A stretch of DNA of 64,000 nucleotides from Pachyseris speciosa (GCA_016490735.1 JAEMWC010000372.1:637501-701500); one strand, 5' to 3'; counted from the first letter of the stretch, positions 29,742 to 42,100 are shown. Notes: generated by a model from the letters alone, not told the origin. Made by a program: numbers and translations.

Positions 29742-30451
29742 TATTATTCATTTGCTCGCTGCGGGTGCACTAACTTGTGCCGGAGGGCACATGTTCTAAC
29801 GCATGGACAACCCGCCTGAACAGCGAGGCTCTGTGGCATTTATTACAAAGCTAAAAGAAGTTTTTGTGACCCACTCATATCGCCATCTACCGAATCATTT
29901 CTAATCATGTCTCTGAACGAGATCCTGCACTTTTCAACCAACATCATAAATGATATTGTATTTTAATTATAAGCACCAGGAGAAAACTGAAGGATGTTTA
30001 ATTCGTCATCCCACCTGATATTGCTTATTAGCCTAACAAAAATGAACTGATTTGTTCTTCCTTTTAAGGCAAAAAGTGGTGATTCCCTCACAAAGGCTGA
30101 GTCAAAGCCAAACTACAAGGCTAGAGACAGTTAAGGTTAACTGAAATGGCCTTATATGGTAATCATGGTAGTGTGCTTAGTCATGATTGATACCTCTCTT
30201 CCGGTTCAGTACCTGGCGTGACAAATGCGTAATCGATTTTTCGTTTAGTTTTGCTTACCTAGCAAAAAAGCCGGAAATTCTTCGATCTCTACCAGACTAT
30301 CATGATTACTTCACAGTTTTAACTTTCGCTGATATTATATTACACCTGCATTCGTTCCGTACTTTCCAAGTTTGTATGAGAGAATTACCAGGAGCGATGA
30401 GTAATGGGTATGAGGATTATAATCGGCCCCTTAACCTTGGACTGCTTGTTA

Positions 30452-31882
30452 CCCGGGCTGCGCGCGTCTCGCGCGGCGCCCGGGTCTAGAACTACCGACG
30501 GTTCTCGAATTCTTTTTCGTCGTCCAGTATCATCCGCAAATGGCACTTCCGGCGTTTCTGCGCAAGCGCTAACTATTTTTAACAACAGTGATGCGTGTTG
30601 TCACGTATGGGAAAATGTCGATTCATCTTGTGGCTTTTGAAGTCTGAACAAACAATATGTTAAGAGAAGTGTCTATGCGAATGTTTGGAAGTTCAACGGC
30701 GAGAAGAAAGTTTTTAACATGAGTAAACTTAACGGCAGATGGACTGCCGTGTTTCCCCGTGCCTGCTTCAGTAGACAGCGAGTAGTCTCTAATTTTGGCG
30801 ACGGATTGTGGGGGCACGTGCGCGCGCGAAGTTGCGAGGAGACGCGACGCGTGGGGAGCGCCAAAAATTAGAGACTACAGACAAAGGGAGTTTGACCTTT
30901 CACGGCCGAGTGATTCGAGTGTAAATCTCATATCAACAGCAAGAATGATGCCTGTTGTCACGTATCGGAAAACGTCGATTCACCTTGTGTTTTTGAAGTC
31001 TGAACAACTAATATGTTAAGACAAGTGTCTATACGAATGTTTGCAAGTTCAACAGCGAAAAGAAAGCTTTTAACATGACCAAAATTTAACTCCAGATGGA
31101 TTGCCGTGTTCCCGTATCCGCTCCATTGAGATGTACATTTTGTTGAATAACTAAAGTACGGGATATCACACACCCCTGAGACAGGTAGTTTATTTACTAT
31201 TTTGCCACAATATCTCAATTTCTGGACTTTAATTTTTGAATGATAAGCGATTATATTTTACAAATGTACTAGCGTCCCTTGAAACTGTCCAGAAACGTTC
31301 CTTTCTTGTGTTTCAAATGACCCTGGATTGACGTATTTGTAAACAGTTTCACTCTGCTAATTAATTTTCTACTCACATTTCACCGAGACTCCATTCACAT
31401 TTATGCGAAAAAATCCAACATCGTTCGATAAGCGTTTCCTTTCTCAAACAATTATCCATCGAAGCGAAAACAAGTGTGCTTAGTTTTTTTTTTTTTGGAA
31501 TCAATACACTATTTTTATCATCTTGCATAACGATAAACCTCTGTGGCCTAAAGGTCATTGTTCCTGCCAGTGACGCAGCTAACCCGGGTTCGATGTCTTT
31601 TAGTGGTATATATCACGTGCTTTATTTTTTCTGTTTCTCTTTTTCTTGTTCTTTTAGAAATATTTTTTACAAGTGTTATAATTATTGTTCTCAATGGTTG
31701 AGCTGTATTTTAGAGGAATATATGTTGATAGGGGTCTAAAGAAATAGACTCCAACACAAGCTAAACACAATGCGTCCGATGTAAGAAAGACAGACTTCCC
31801 TCTATTCTTTTGTTTAGCACTAAGTTAGGGATACAATACTGTTTTTTGCAAGCCCGGGTTTAGGCTAATTGTAGCCTCTTGT
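30452..31882. mobile_element. 1.43-kb repeat, copy 1 (Helitron-like candidate)
   Basis: Begins with the palindrome CCCGGGCTGCGCGCG...GGCGCCCGGG and ends with a hairpin AGGCTAATTGTAGCCT followed by CTTG(T). The same ends bound copy 2 at 33648-35309. Both copies are preceded by TTA and followed by T, consistent with insertion between A and T without target duplication, as Helitrons do. It contains a small inverted unit (30782-30880, TAGTCTCTAATTTTGGCG) and a tRNA-like A/B-box segment at about 31541-31605 (TGGCCTAAAGG, GGGTTCGATG). No Rep/helicase frame. The classification is tentative. Confidence 0.5.
30782..30880. repeat. 98-bp inverted-repeat unit inside the 1.4-kb repeat
   Basis: The ends are GTAGTCTCTAATTTTGGCG and GCCAAAAATTAGAGACTAC, with a GC-rich middle (CACGTGCGCGCGCGAAGTTG). 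It occurs again at 33952-34050 inside copy 2, so it was part of the element before duplication. Confidence 0.75.
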
Positions 31883-33410
31883 GATCCTTAGCAGGGGCAC
31901 CCGGCCCAACGACAAGTTTCGGTAGATATCTGTTCAGTGGACTAATTCGCCTTGTGCTTTCGGCGTCCATTAAAGAGTGCACTCGGATTTTTGCAGCTAA
32001 AACGTGGCTTAAAAAATTCGCAATCGGGAAATTATAGCCCCAGAGGCTTTACAAAAGGTCGTAATAGCTGTTTTTTTGGCAGTCAAGAACGTCAGCTAGC
32101 ATTTTCGGAAAGAAAATAGTTCCCTAGAAAGTTCGTGGAAAGCTCATTTCAGCGGCTTGCATTTTCTTAAAGGAAGATTTTCTCAGTCCCTAACATTTTC
32201 GGGCAATTAAAACTTCAGCTAAGGAATTCGAACAGATGAACTTCTAGCTTATGAAAACATCACTTTAAACAGACTTCAAACACCATTAGGTACTTAAAAA
32301 TGCCTTTCTACAGCTTTTGCTTGATTTGGCCCGTTGGGAGCCACTGGCTTAGTAATTAGGAGACCACACAGGCCAAAGTACTCCCTGTCACAATTGAGAG
32401 TAAGGACTCAGTAAGATAAGACAAGGTAATTTCTAAAAACGTCTGTTTCCGTTAAACAACGATGGCACATCACATCACCACGAGAACACCGTTACCAACG
32501 AAGCCCGAAGCGAAATACTTGTGGAGCAGAATTAAATTACCGTAAATCCTAAGCGTTGCCAGCATATTAAGAAAGATGGTAAAAGTCCACGTGGAAGGCA
32601 ATCGAATCCGTCTAAAGCCAAGGCAACTCTAAATAAGTCTCTAACTTTAGAACATGATATCATCTTATCATCTCAAATATAGCCTTGCATTAGCCAATAG
32701 GCGGGCTGTCTTATTATAGACCATGGATGGTGCAATGAAAAACAAATTTGCCCTCTCAATCTTCACGCAAAGAGGACACGATAATTGTCATGCAAGCAAT
32801 GTAAAAAACAAACGGATTCCATTTGCCCGTCAAAACTTGGTAAGAAGATCAGTCCACGCTGCTCGTCTGCTGCTCTAGGCGTACGTCTTTGTTCTTACCA
32901 CGTTTTGACGACACCTGCGGAATTATTTTAGAATACACTGTCTCGCAACTGGTCAAATTGAATCCCTTTGTTATATACCGCTTCTACTAATGCTGGTGCT
33001 ACTGCTACTGCCATGAATAGATTGCTGCTACTACTGCTGAAATTTGACTTCTTTCACCACCACCATCACTACTAAGACAACTACTACTACGACGCCGACG
33101 ACGACTACTAACAAGCCAGGGCAAGCATAAGGCAAAGTGGGTCAAACTGAGCGATGATTTATTTGGTTGACCGCCTCGCGCTTATGCTTGTGCTTATATC
33201 GCTCTCGTTTCACTGCAACATAAGCATGACGTAAGCATAAGAAAAACGAAGCACGCTCGTTATTCGTGTGCTTATGCTTATGCTTGTGTCGCGAGTGTTC
33301 TCACTTGCTTATGCGAGTTCTTGTGCTAAGTTAAGCGCAAGTGAAAACCAGCCTTTTTAACGCAGGATTTACGTTATATCCTACGCGTATTCGTTTGTGG
33401 GTGTTTTTTG
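31883..33410. other. Unresolved repeat-like DNA with trinucleotide-rich stretch
   Basis: No coding sequence recognised. 32985-33115 is rich in CTA/CTG triplets (degenerate trinucleotide repeat). 33121-33354 carries many AAGCATAAG/CTTATGCTT words in both orientations and ends GCGCAAGTGAAAACCAGCCT, which looks like one end of a MITE whose other end is missing. Confidence 0.45.
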
Positions 33411-33647
33411 CTGTTCACACCCTAAAATTTGAACCGGTTTCTTATCGACAATATCTACGTTCGCTTCGGAAACTCAGTTTTTCGGCAAGTCAGTATTGGT
33501 ATACCAATGGGCACGAACAGCGCACCTTTGCTAGCTGATCTGTTTCTTCACACCTTTGAGTATGATTTCATGCTTAGAACAATGAAACGAGATATAACCA
33601 TAGCCGTCCAATTTAGCAACACCTTTCGTTACATTGATGATTTATTA

Positions 33648-35309
33648 CCCGGGCTGCGCGCGTCTCGCGCGGCGCCCGGGTCTTAAACTACCGACGATTA
33701 TTCTTTTTCGTCGTCGAGTATCATCCACAAATGGCACTTCCGGCGTTTCTGCGCAAGCGCTAACTATTTTTAACAACAGTGATGCGTGTTGTCACGTACG
33801 GGAAAATGTCGATTCATCTTGTGGCTTTTGAAGTCTGAACAAACAATATGTTAAGAGAAGTGTCTATGCGAATGTTTGCAAGTTCAACGGCGAGAAGAAA
33901 GCTTTTAACATGAGTAAACTTAATGGCAGATGGACTGCTTCAGGAGATTGCGAGTAGTCTCTAATTTTGGCGACGGATTTTTGGGGCCACGTGCGCGCGC
34001 GAAGTTGCGAGGAGACGCGACGCGAGGGGAGCGCCAAAAATTAGAGACTACAGACAAAGGGAGTTTGACCTTTCCCGGCCGAGTGATTCGGAAGTGTAAA
34101 TCTCATATCAACAGCAAGAATGATGCCTGTTGTCACGTATTGGAAAACGTCGATTCACCTTGTGTCTTTGAAGTCTGAACAACTAATATGTTAAGAGAAG
34201 TGTCTATACGAATGTTTGCAAGTTCAACAGCGAGAAGAAAGCTTTTAACATGACCAAAATTTAACTCCAGATGGATTGCCGCCGTGTTCCCCGTATCGGG
34301 TGTCTGGAGAACTCAGACCTAGAAAACTCAGCCCCCCCCCCCCCCCCGCCACCCCCCCCCCCCCCAAGTCTGGAAAACTCAGACCTCCTCAAAACTATAC
34401 AAATTTTCAAAGTCAAATAAACGTGGACAAAATAAATTATCGCCGTTCAGTGCGCTGAAATGTTACACCGTCTATTTATCGCAGATAACAAACACTTCAC
34501 GTTATTATAATCGGCTCCGGAGCACGAGACCTAGAATACTCAGACCCCCGCCCCCCACCCCCCCTCCCCAAACTGGAAAACTCAGACCCCCTCACAACTA
34601 TACAAATTTTCAAAGTGAAATAAACGTGGGCAAAATGAATTATCGCCGTTTATGAGGGGTTTGAGTTTTTACAGTTTGGGGGGTGGGTCTGAGTTTTCTA
34701 GGTCTTGTGCTTCGGAGCCGATTATAATAACATGAGACGACAAAGGAGAAGTGTTTGTAAACAGTTTCACTCTGCTAATTAATTTTCTACTCACATTTCA
34801 CCGAGACGTACTCCATTAACGTTTATGCGAAAAAATCCTACATCGTTCGATAAGCGTTTCCTTTCTCAAACAATTATCCATCGAAGCGAAAACAAGTGTG
34901 CTTAGTTTTTTTTTTGGAATCAATACACTATTTTTATCACCTTGCAAAAGGATAAACCTCTGTGGCCTAAAGGTCACTGTTCTTGCCTGTGACACAGCTA
35001 ACCCGGGTTTGATGTCTTTTAGCTTTTTTAGTGGTATATATCACGGGCTTTATTTTTCTGTTTCTCATTTTCTTGTTCTTTTAGAAATATTTTTTACAAG
35101 TGTTATAATTACTGTTCTCAATGGTTGAGCTGTATTTAAGAGGAATAAATGTTGATAGGGGTCTAAAGAAATAGACTCCAACACAAGCTAAACACAATGC
35201 GTCCGATGTAAGAAAGACAGACTTCCCTCTATTCTTTTGTTTAGCACTAAGTTAGGGATACAATACTGTTTTTTACAAGCCCGGGTTTAGGCTAATTGTA
35301 GCCTCTTGT
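33648..35309. mobile_element. 1.66-kb repeat, copy 2, inserted in the RT fragment
   Basis: Same ends as copy 1 and high identity over the shared parts (33648-34290 and 34745-35309). The middle differs: copy 2 holds a GC-rich MITE pair (34295-34729) where copy 1 has about 300 bp of AT-rich sequence ending in GACGTATTTGTAAACAG. The insertion interrupts the RT between the IDDLL codons and the next segment, fixing the left boundary at 33648. Confidence 0.55.
34295..34729. mobile_element. C-run TIR element, one full unit plus a partial copy
   Basis: 34503-34729 has inverted ends TTATAATCGGCTCCGGAGCA (left) and the matching GAGCCGATTATAA (right), each followed by a G/C run and a (C)TCAGACCC/GGGTCTGAG block. 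A related partial unit lies at 34295-34440 with the shared core ACTATACAAATTTTCAAAGT. Confidence 0.6.
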
Positions 35310-35755
35310 TCAGCGTCAACTGGAATGAGAATTTCTGAAATTACATCAGCGCTATTTACCCGTCGGAACTGGAACTAAAGGACACTACCTTGACATCAAA
35401 TCGACACAAGAATAATTAATAGTGATAACAACACTCCTTTTCATCTCAGTGTCTACGATAAGAGGGATGATTTCTCATTTCGGATTGTCAATTTTCCTCA
35501 CATGGACAGCAACATTCCCGCCAATCCGGCCTATGGTGTTTTCATATCTCAATTAGTGAGATATGCTAGACACATCGAAATTGGATTTTATTGATAGACT
35601 TCACCGACTTTCATCACATCTCCTTCACCAAGGCTTCAAATCTGCGCTGCTTCGTAAATCGTTGACTAAATTCTTGAAACGCCACGGTGCTATCGTTGAG
35701 AAGTATGGTGCTACACTACAGGAGATGAGGTTAGCAATCCAGAGATAAGATTATA

Positions 35756-36903
35756 TCCTTTATATTATCCTGACGGCCAAAATCGAGATCTTTGTTGCTT
35801 CCGTTCCTTTACATTTTAGTGCAAGTGTGCGCGCGCAATTTTCCTGAAGTTGTACGCGTGCTTGCTTATTTAGTTTACGTGTGCTTAACTCTTTTCCATC
35901 CAACGTCACACATATGTGATGATAAATACTGCTTCCTTTTTATGGTTTATTTCTTGTTTAAAGTTTGTCAGAACGTTATAATAATTGTGTGAATAGGACC
36001 AACTGTGTTTTAGCAATCATTAAAGCTAAAAATAACGACTACAATACCAGAATTCCGCTGCATATCACCGATCGTTTAACAGCAAAGCCCAAAATGCTTG
36101 TTTTTTGGCCAGAGAATAACACCAAAATTTAGACATTTTTGTGGCCAACTTTTTAATAAGAAAAACTGCCCAAATATCAAGATTCTACATTTACAGCAAA
36201 CCTCAAGCTCTCTCCTTATTATCAGCTATGAAACGTTTCTCTCACATTTGGTGCCTGCCACGTTTCAGCCCGTTTCTGAGATCCAATCTTGTGTGTCTTA
36301 ACTGGACTCGTTCACGGCCGAAAAGAATTCTGGGAACTGTAACCACGCCGCGAGCATAGAACTCTCCTTCAGTTCATTACATAGTTTTTCGATAAGTGCT
36401 GAGCCACCCGGTGCTACCAGCAAAATGTTGCATCGATGAGTATTTTTAGCGGTCAGAACTAGCCCACATTGCCTCGTTAGCTCCCCGAATCCACTTGCAG
36501 AAAGACAAGAGAGACAGGTTCCATATCGAGTCACCATCATCACAACAGAGCGTGTTTGGCATCTCCATCAACATAAAACCGCCTCTCACCTCTGGTTTCT
36601 TTCAAAGGCTTGCCTTTACCCACATTCTAGCTTAATGATGCCAGCATGGGGGCTTCTGCAGAGGAAAATGGATCAGAAAAGCACTCTAAAACTGACAATT
36701 GCACCACAGTCAAGCGATTCCACTGACTCGACAAACAACAGCCACTCGGGTGCATCACGTGACTCTAAAGCCTGGGTCCCCAGTATTTCAAGACAGCAGA
36801 TATTTTCATAATAACTCCATATATGAAGAAGTTAAGAGCCCCAGACCATTTATTGCCCAAAATCTGGTGAAATAAATAGCACCCACTTGGATCGAAAAGG
36901 GTT
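35756..36903. other. No gene recognised
   Basis: An open frame of 81 codons (36543-36298, minus; CLSASGFGELTRQCGLVLTA) has protein-like composition but no family I know. Otherwise AT-rich unremarkable sequence. Confidence 0.35.
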
Positions 36904-37326
36904 AAGGCCATGTTACACAAGGCAATTTTTCTTGCAACTCGCAACGCAACGATGACGAATAAAAAACCTTTCAAGTTGCAGAGGGTATGTTACACGTTGG
37001 CAACTTTTTTCGCAACTTGCAACTCGTACAATAACAAACAAGATGGCGGACGCCATCTTGAAATCTCCCGCGAGCGAAAGATGAGCTCTGATTGGCCCAT
37101 TCTGACAAAATTGTTGTTGCGAGTTGCAGAGGGGATGTCACACGCAAGCAACTTGTCTCGCAACGTTGCGAAAAGTAGAGGGTCGTTCTACTTTTCTCGC
37201 AACTCGCAACGCAACAATTGCAGTTGCAAAATGGGGTGTTACACGTGAATTTTTTCTCGCAACTTGCAACGCAACGTTTGTTACGTTGCGAGTTGCAAGA
37301 AAAATTGCCTCGTGTAACTTGGCCTT
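36904..37326. mobile_element. 423-bp TIR element with GTTGCGAGTTGC repeats
   Basis: Long inverted ends: AAGGCCATGTTACACAAGGC and AAGGCCAAGTTACACGAGGC (minus strand), continuing into AATTTTTCTTGCAACTCGCA in both. Flanks read GTT|AAGGCC and GGCCTT|AGTT, so a TTA or TA duplication is possible but ambiguous. The interior is filled with GCAACTCGCAACGCAAC-type words and TTACACGTGAA-like segments. Confidence 0.8.
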
Positions 37327-37339
37327 AGTTCGTTATTTA

Positions 37340-38472
37340 AGGTGATGTTACACGAGCCGACTTTGAACGCCGATTTTTAACGCAACATTGTTGCTTGAAT
37401 CTTGTTGGAGTTGGTGCATGTAACATCCCCGCCGTCGGCTTTTAACGCAACATCGTCCCCGAGCAGCGAACAATGTTGCGTTAAAAATCGTCTCGTGTAA
37501 CATGCCGTTGCCGACCGTTTCCGCAACAAAGTTGCGTTAAACGTTGTCTCGTGTAACATGGATTAAAAATCGGCGTTACAAATGGGCTCTTGTAATGTTA
37601 CACCAGCCGATTTTTAACGCCGATTTTTAATCCATGTTATACGAGACAACTTTTAACGCAACTTTGTTGCAGTAACGGTCGGCAACGGCATGTTACACGA
37701 GACGATTTTTAACGCAACATTAGGGCCATTTATACGGGAGGAAATAAGACGCGTCTTATCTAAGACGCGACTTAAATAGGACGCGAACTGTACCGTTTAT
37801 ACCTTCGCGTCTTACATAAGACCCGAAGATCTTGTATAAATGGTTCGCGTCTTATTTTTGATACAGCCTCGCTTACCCGCCAAGATGGAACGCTGTAGCA
37901 AGAAACAAAAGCGTGCTGTCCTGTTATTTCTCAGAGATTTTTTTTCTTATGAAGACCAGGCCGTAGCATACAAAGAAATCAACAGAAATCCGAGAAGAGT
38001 CGGAAGAAAGCGATATACGGATAGGTGCGACTGATGGCAGGTTAAAGAAGGAAAGTGCTGAATTCACTTTTGGCTCTCCCGGCCATCTTTTGCAAAGCTT
38101 TGCATCCAATTACGCTATCTAATCATAAGACAAGCTCATGTTTCTGTTGTTTTTATGCAAGCGCACTTGCAGTTCACGTCTTATTTAGGAAGCGAAACCA
38201 TTTATACGAGGAAGTTCACGTCTTAATTAAGACGCGGACAAAATAAGAACAGCTGAAAACCCTGTTCTAAGATAAGACGCGTCTTATGTAAGACGCGAAC
38301 GGTTATTTTGTACCATTTATACGATCAGTTCGCGTCTTATTTAAGTCGCGTCTTACATAAGACGCGTCTTATTTTCTCCCGTATAAATGGCCCTATTGTT
38401 CGCTGCTCGGGGACGATGTTGCGTTAAAAGCCGACGGCGGGGGCGTTACACACACCAACTCCAACAAAATTC

Positions 38473-38524
<52 letters not shown>

Positions 38525-38643
38525 CCCGCAACAAAATGTTGCGTTAAAAATCGTCCTGTGTGCCAAGTTACACGAGACAATTTTTAACGCAGCAATGTTT
38601 CGTTAAAAATCGGCGTTAAAAATCGGCTTGTGTAACATCACCT
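37340..38643. mobile_element. Foldback element with palindromic arms
   Basis: The ends are AAGGTGATGTTACACGAGCC and, inverted, AAGGTGATGTTACACAAGCC. Almost the whole unit is one palindrome centred near 37600: segments such as AACGCAACATCGTCCCCGAG (left, 37446) reappear inverted on the right (38400). Removing the nested MITE at 37722-38394 restores the symmetry. The repeated core is CGATTTTTAACGCAACATTG. No transposase. It starts only 13 bp after the previous element. Confidence 0.8.
37722..38394. mobile_element. 673-bp ATT-flanked MITE nested in the foldback element
   Basis: The ends are AGGGCCATTTATACGGGAG(G/A) inverted, flanked by ATT on both sides (37719-37721, 38395-38397). The uninterrupted site GCAACATTGTTCGC is what the host palindrome predicts, so ATT is a genuine 3-bp duplication. 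Subterminal TAAGACGCGTCTTA palindromes repeat many times. An internal frame (37885-38034, MERCSKKQKRAVLLFLRDFF) begins after AAGATGG and might be a captured or leftover exon. Confidence 0.85.
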
Positions 38644-38935
38644 TAATTATGTATTGTCGATGACTGTGCTCACAGTGCTCACAGTGTGGCTCCTCCTAAA
38701 ATGTTCTGCAATTGGTATAGGATTTGATGGAGCCGAAACCAATTGTGGAATTGCATACATTTTAGGTATCCTACTGATGAACAGTCATTACATGCAGATA
38801 ATTTTAGAAGCAACATTTGTTTGCAGTCTGTCACCTTTGAACTGAATCAAAATTGGTCTGGGTCGAGCACGATTCGTGACGTCATTCCAGGATTTCTGTT
38901 GTGCGGCGTGGTGATCAACAACTTGCTCAACGAAA

Positions 38936-39170
38936 ATGCCTGATGCCTGTGTTGTGTTAGGGTGTAACAACACTCCTAATCAGAAGGAAGGTATTGGACT
39001 TCATCCGATACCCTTTTTATGGAGCAGAGGACCCGCAGACAAAAAAAGAGAAGAAAAAAGTGGGTTGACTTAGTTCAACTGAAGCGGGTACATTCGAAGC
39101 CCACCAAAATACTCGGCTGTGTGTTCGAAGCACTTCCGAGACGACGACTTCACAGACGAGTGAACTGTTT
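38936..39170 (+). pseudogene. THAP-domain relic
   Basis: Three consecutive frames give an ordered THAP zinc-finger: MPDACVVLGCNNTPNQKEGI then LHPIPF (from 38936), next KKWVDLVQLKRVHSKPTKIL (about 39059-39115), then CSKHFRDDDFTDE (39123-39163) before a stop. The C-x4-C, the invariant Trp, the Pro of SKPT and C-x2-H of a C2CH THAP domain are all there but need two frame changes, so this copy is broken. THAP domains bind DNA and occur in host regulators and in P-element-type transposases; neither can be preferred here. Confidence 0.75.
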
Positions 39171-39199
39171 TCAAGTCTAACTCTGGACAATCTTCAAAA

Positions 39200-40142
<943 letters not shown>

Positions 40143-40760
40143 TGCGTCTTTCCAACTGTCTACGCTCCGGCTGTAGAGTCTGTAGGAGAGAGTGTAAAAC
40201 CAGCTGAAAGCGAGCGAAGCAAGAGGAAGGGGAGAAAATTATTATTAAAAGAATTCCCTCTTGTTTGATAAACGTTTTTTTTCATACACGTCGCGCTTGT
40301 GAAACATTCGGCTAACCAGATAAGATCTCCTTCTATGTGAATGATATATGAAATTAATCATACATGATCTCCTTCTAGTTAAGAACATATTCCTCAAAAT
40401 ACAATTCCCGTGTTTCTCTTTATTATTTAGAGGAATAAAGATGCTTTTGAAAGTCCCGATGTTGTCGTCAACATGGAACCTGAGAGAAAACGTCACAGAA
40501 AATGGAATAAGAGTACTGAGAAGAACGTTCTACAACCTCGGAAGAAACAGCACAAGATGATATCAAGGAGTCAATGATGGTGTGCGAGGCGATCCAGGAA
40601 GGTTTGAGGGAGGTGCCAAAGGCAATCGGTCCATGAATGTGACAAATGCACTCATTGTTCTTCTAAACGAGAAGAGGCAGCTCAGCATCCAAGTAAAGTA
40701 TTTACGAGAAAAATTGAAAGAGAAGAGAAATAACCCCCCCCCCCCCCCCCATGGCTTGGC
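40143..40760 (+). other. Possible downstream exons of the THAP relic
   Basis: Directly after the LINE the plus strand encodes a basic stretch (VKPAESERSKRKGRKLLLKE, to 40268). Further on come a KRHRKWNK-containing segment (about 40437-40560) and a helical segment ALIVLLNEKRQLSIQVKYLR (40640-40720). They are in different frames and are separated by sequence with splice-like AG/GT sites. They could be exons of one gene together with the THAP part, interrupted by the LINE, but this is inference. A C-run follows at 40735. Confidence 0.3.
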
Positions 40761-42100
40761 TGATAGGTGCGTTTCACCGACAATTTTTCCGTCATTCAGT
40801 GCTATGATAAACCTCATGTGGAACACATGGCAACGGCCATCTCACAACCAAATAACGTAGTCTTCGAGCAGGAGGTCTTGTTTGACTCTCAGTTCACAAA
40901 GACGAAGTAGTTCTTTGAGTAGTCGTCGTTTTTTCCTCGATCCGCCGACTAGCGCGAGCGGCCGGTAAAATTATGCAAACAGGTAAAATTGGGAAGAAGG
41001 AGGAAAAAATGCGACCGCGGATCGGTGGCGCCCGCTCACAGGCTACAGTAACCCGAACAGGCAGGTATCTATTTATTTATAAGCTAAATCAGCTAGCTAG
41101 CTAGCTAGCTATTTATTTATAAGCTAAAAGTACGTAATTAGATTTCTTAGAAATTTTAGATTCTTAAATTTTTAGATTGTTAGCTAAATTTTACCTTCCT
41201 TTAGTTTTGCAATTTATTTGTTTATTTGTGGGCTTCCTGCGAAGTAGCTTTTAGCTAAGTGGAGTGCCACGTAAAATAAAGTTCTGTCTGTCTGTCTGTC
41301 TGACAATAACAGTATTAATCATAAAAATTACAATTTCCTCGATTGTGATTGATTTAAAAAACTCCTATTTTCCACTAATTCACTTGCCAAGCTATGTTTA
41401 CCGATGAGTGTTTTTAAGCGGATGTGTTTTTTCAAGTGATGGAAACCTCTACAACGACAGGTGAATTAAATAAATTTCAGCTTTGAACATTTGGTTTAAT
41501 TTTTGTTACTTTTGTTCAGGACTGAAACTCGTATTTATCTCTCGACTGGATGTAAATAGTAATCATCTACACTCGTTTTCGTTTGCTTTGCGAGCGAAGA
41601 GTGATTTTACTCTGCTTGGCTGACTGTTTTTCGACGTGTCTCAGCAATGTTGGGAAAATTTTGCCCTTATGTTATTAACATTTAACTGGAATTAGTCCTC
41701 GAAAACCACTTGTGTTTTCAGAAGTTGCTGAAATTGCCCTCGTCGCTGCGTGACTCGGACAATTTCAGCAACTTCTGAAAACGCGCTTGACATTAAGCTT
41801 AATCCTTAAATTTGTGGTGTTACTCGCAGAAACAACTTCCAAATCCATTGAGGCTAACCGCTCGTTTCCATACACATTTTCTTGGTCGTACAAGACGTCT
41901 GAGTCAAAATAAAAACCGAGGGAAAAATTCAGATTTTCATTTGGGTCTATTGCGTGACACCGTACTGCCTGTGCATCTGTACTCTCATAAGGCAAGCTGT
42001 TTTAACCAATCGGAGCGCGCGTTATATCGAACCTTTATTATAAAATACAGTAACAGTTACTGTAACAGTTACAATTATGCGCGTGCAAATGCACTACGTA
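40761..42100. other. No gene recognised; simple repeats and one perfect hairpin
   Basis: Contains (CTAG)n at about 41091-41112, (CTGT)n at 41283-41303, and a perfect inverted repeat at 41714-41736/41760-41782. Around 42035-42075 there is a short CAGTAACAGTTACTGTAAC palindromic stretch. Confidence 0.5.
41714..41782. repeat. Perfect 23-bp inverted repeat
   Basis: The arms start GTTTTCAGAAGTTGCTGAAA and are perfectly complementary over 23 bp with a 23-nt spacer (CCCTCGTCGCTGCGTGACTC plus 3). It could be a small MITE. Confidence 0.85.

Larger units (their letters stand above)
33411..35755 (+). pseudogene. Retroelement reverse transcriptase fragment, split by a 1.7-kb insertion
   Basis: Left part (33429-33647) encodes IYVRFGNSVFRQVSIGIPMG, TNSAPLLADLFLHTFEYDF and the catalytic FRYIDDLL motif. 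The frame breaks exactly at the repeat starting at 33648 and resumes after 35309 with IYPSELELKDTT, YDKRDDFSFRIVNFPHMDSN and a C-terminal helix region (35563-35748, HQGFKSALLRKSLTKFLKRH). Stops and frameshifts in the right half show the copy is dead. The IPMGTN-x-APLLADLFL signature belongs to a widespread metazoan RT group that I cannot place with certainty (Penelope-related is one option). Confidence 0.75.

Noticed and set aside
29506..29799. Long Tyr-only and Ile-only open frames
   Set aside because: They are translations of the (ATT)n microsatellite, not genes.
31883..32340. TIR element starting GGGGCACCCGGCCCAACG and ending near GCCCGTTGGGAGCC
   Set aside because: The proposed ends match over only a few bases, not enough to call.
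37441..37715. Minus-strand frames in the foldback element as a transposase
   Set aside because: The palindrome makes similar frames on both strands; none contains a DDE or HTH motif.
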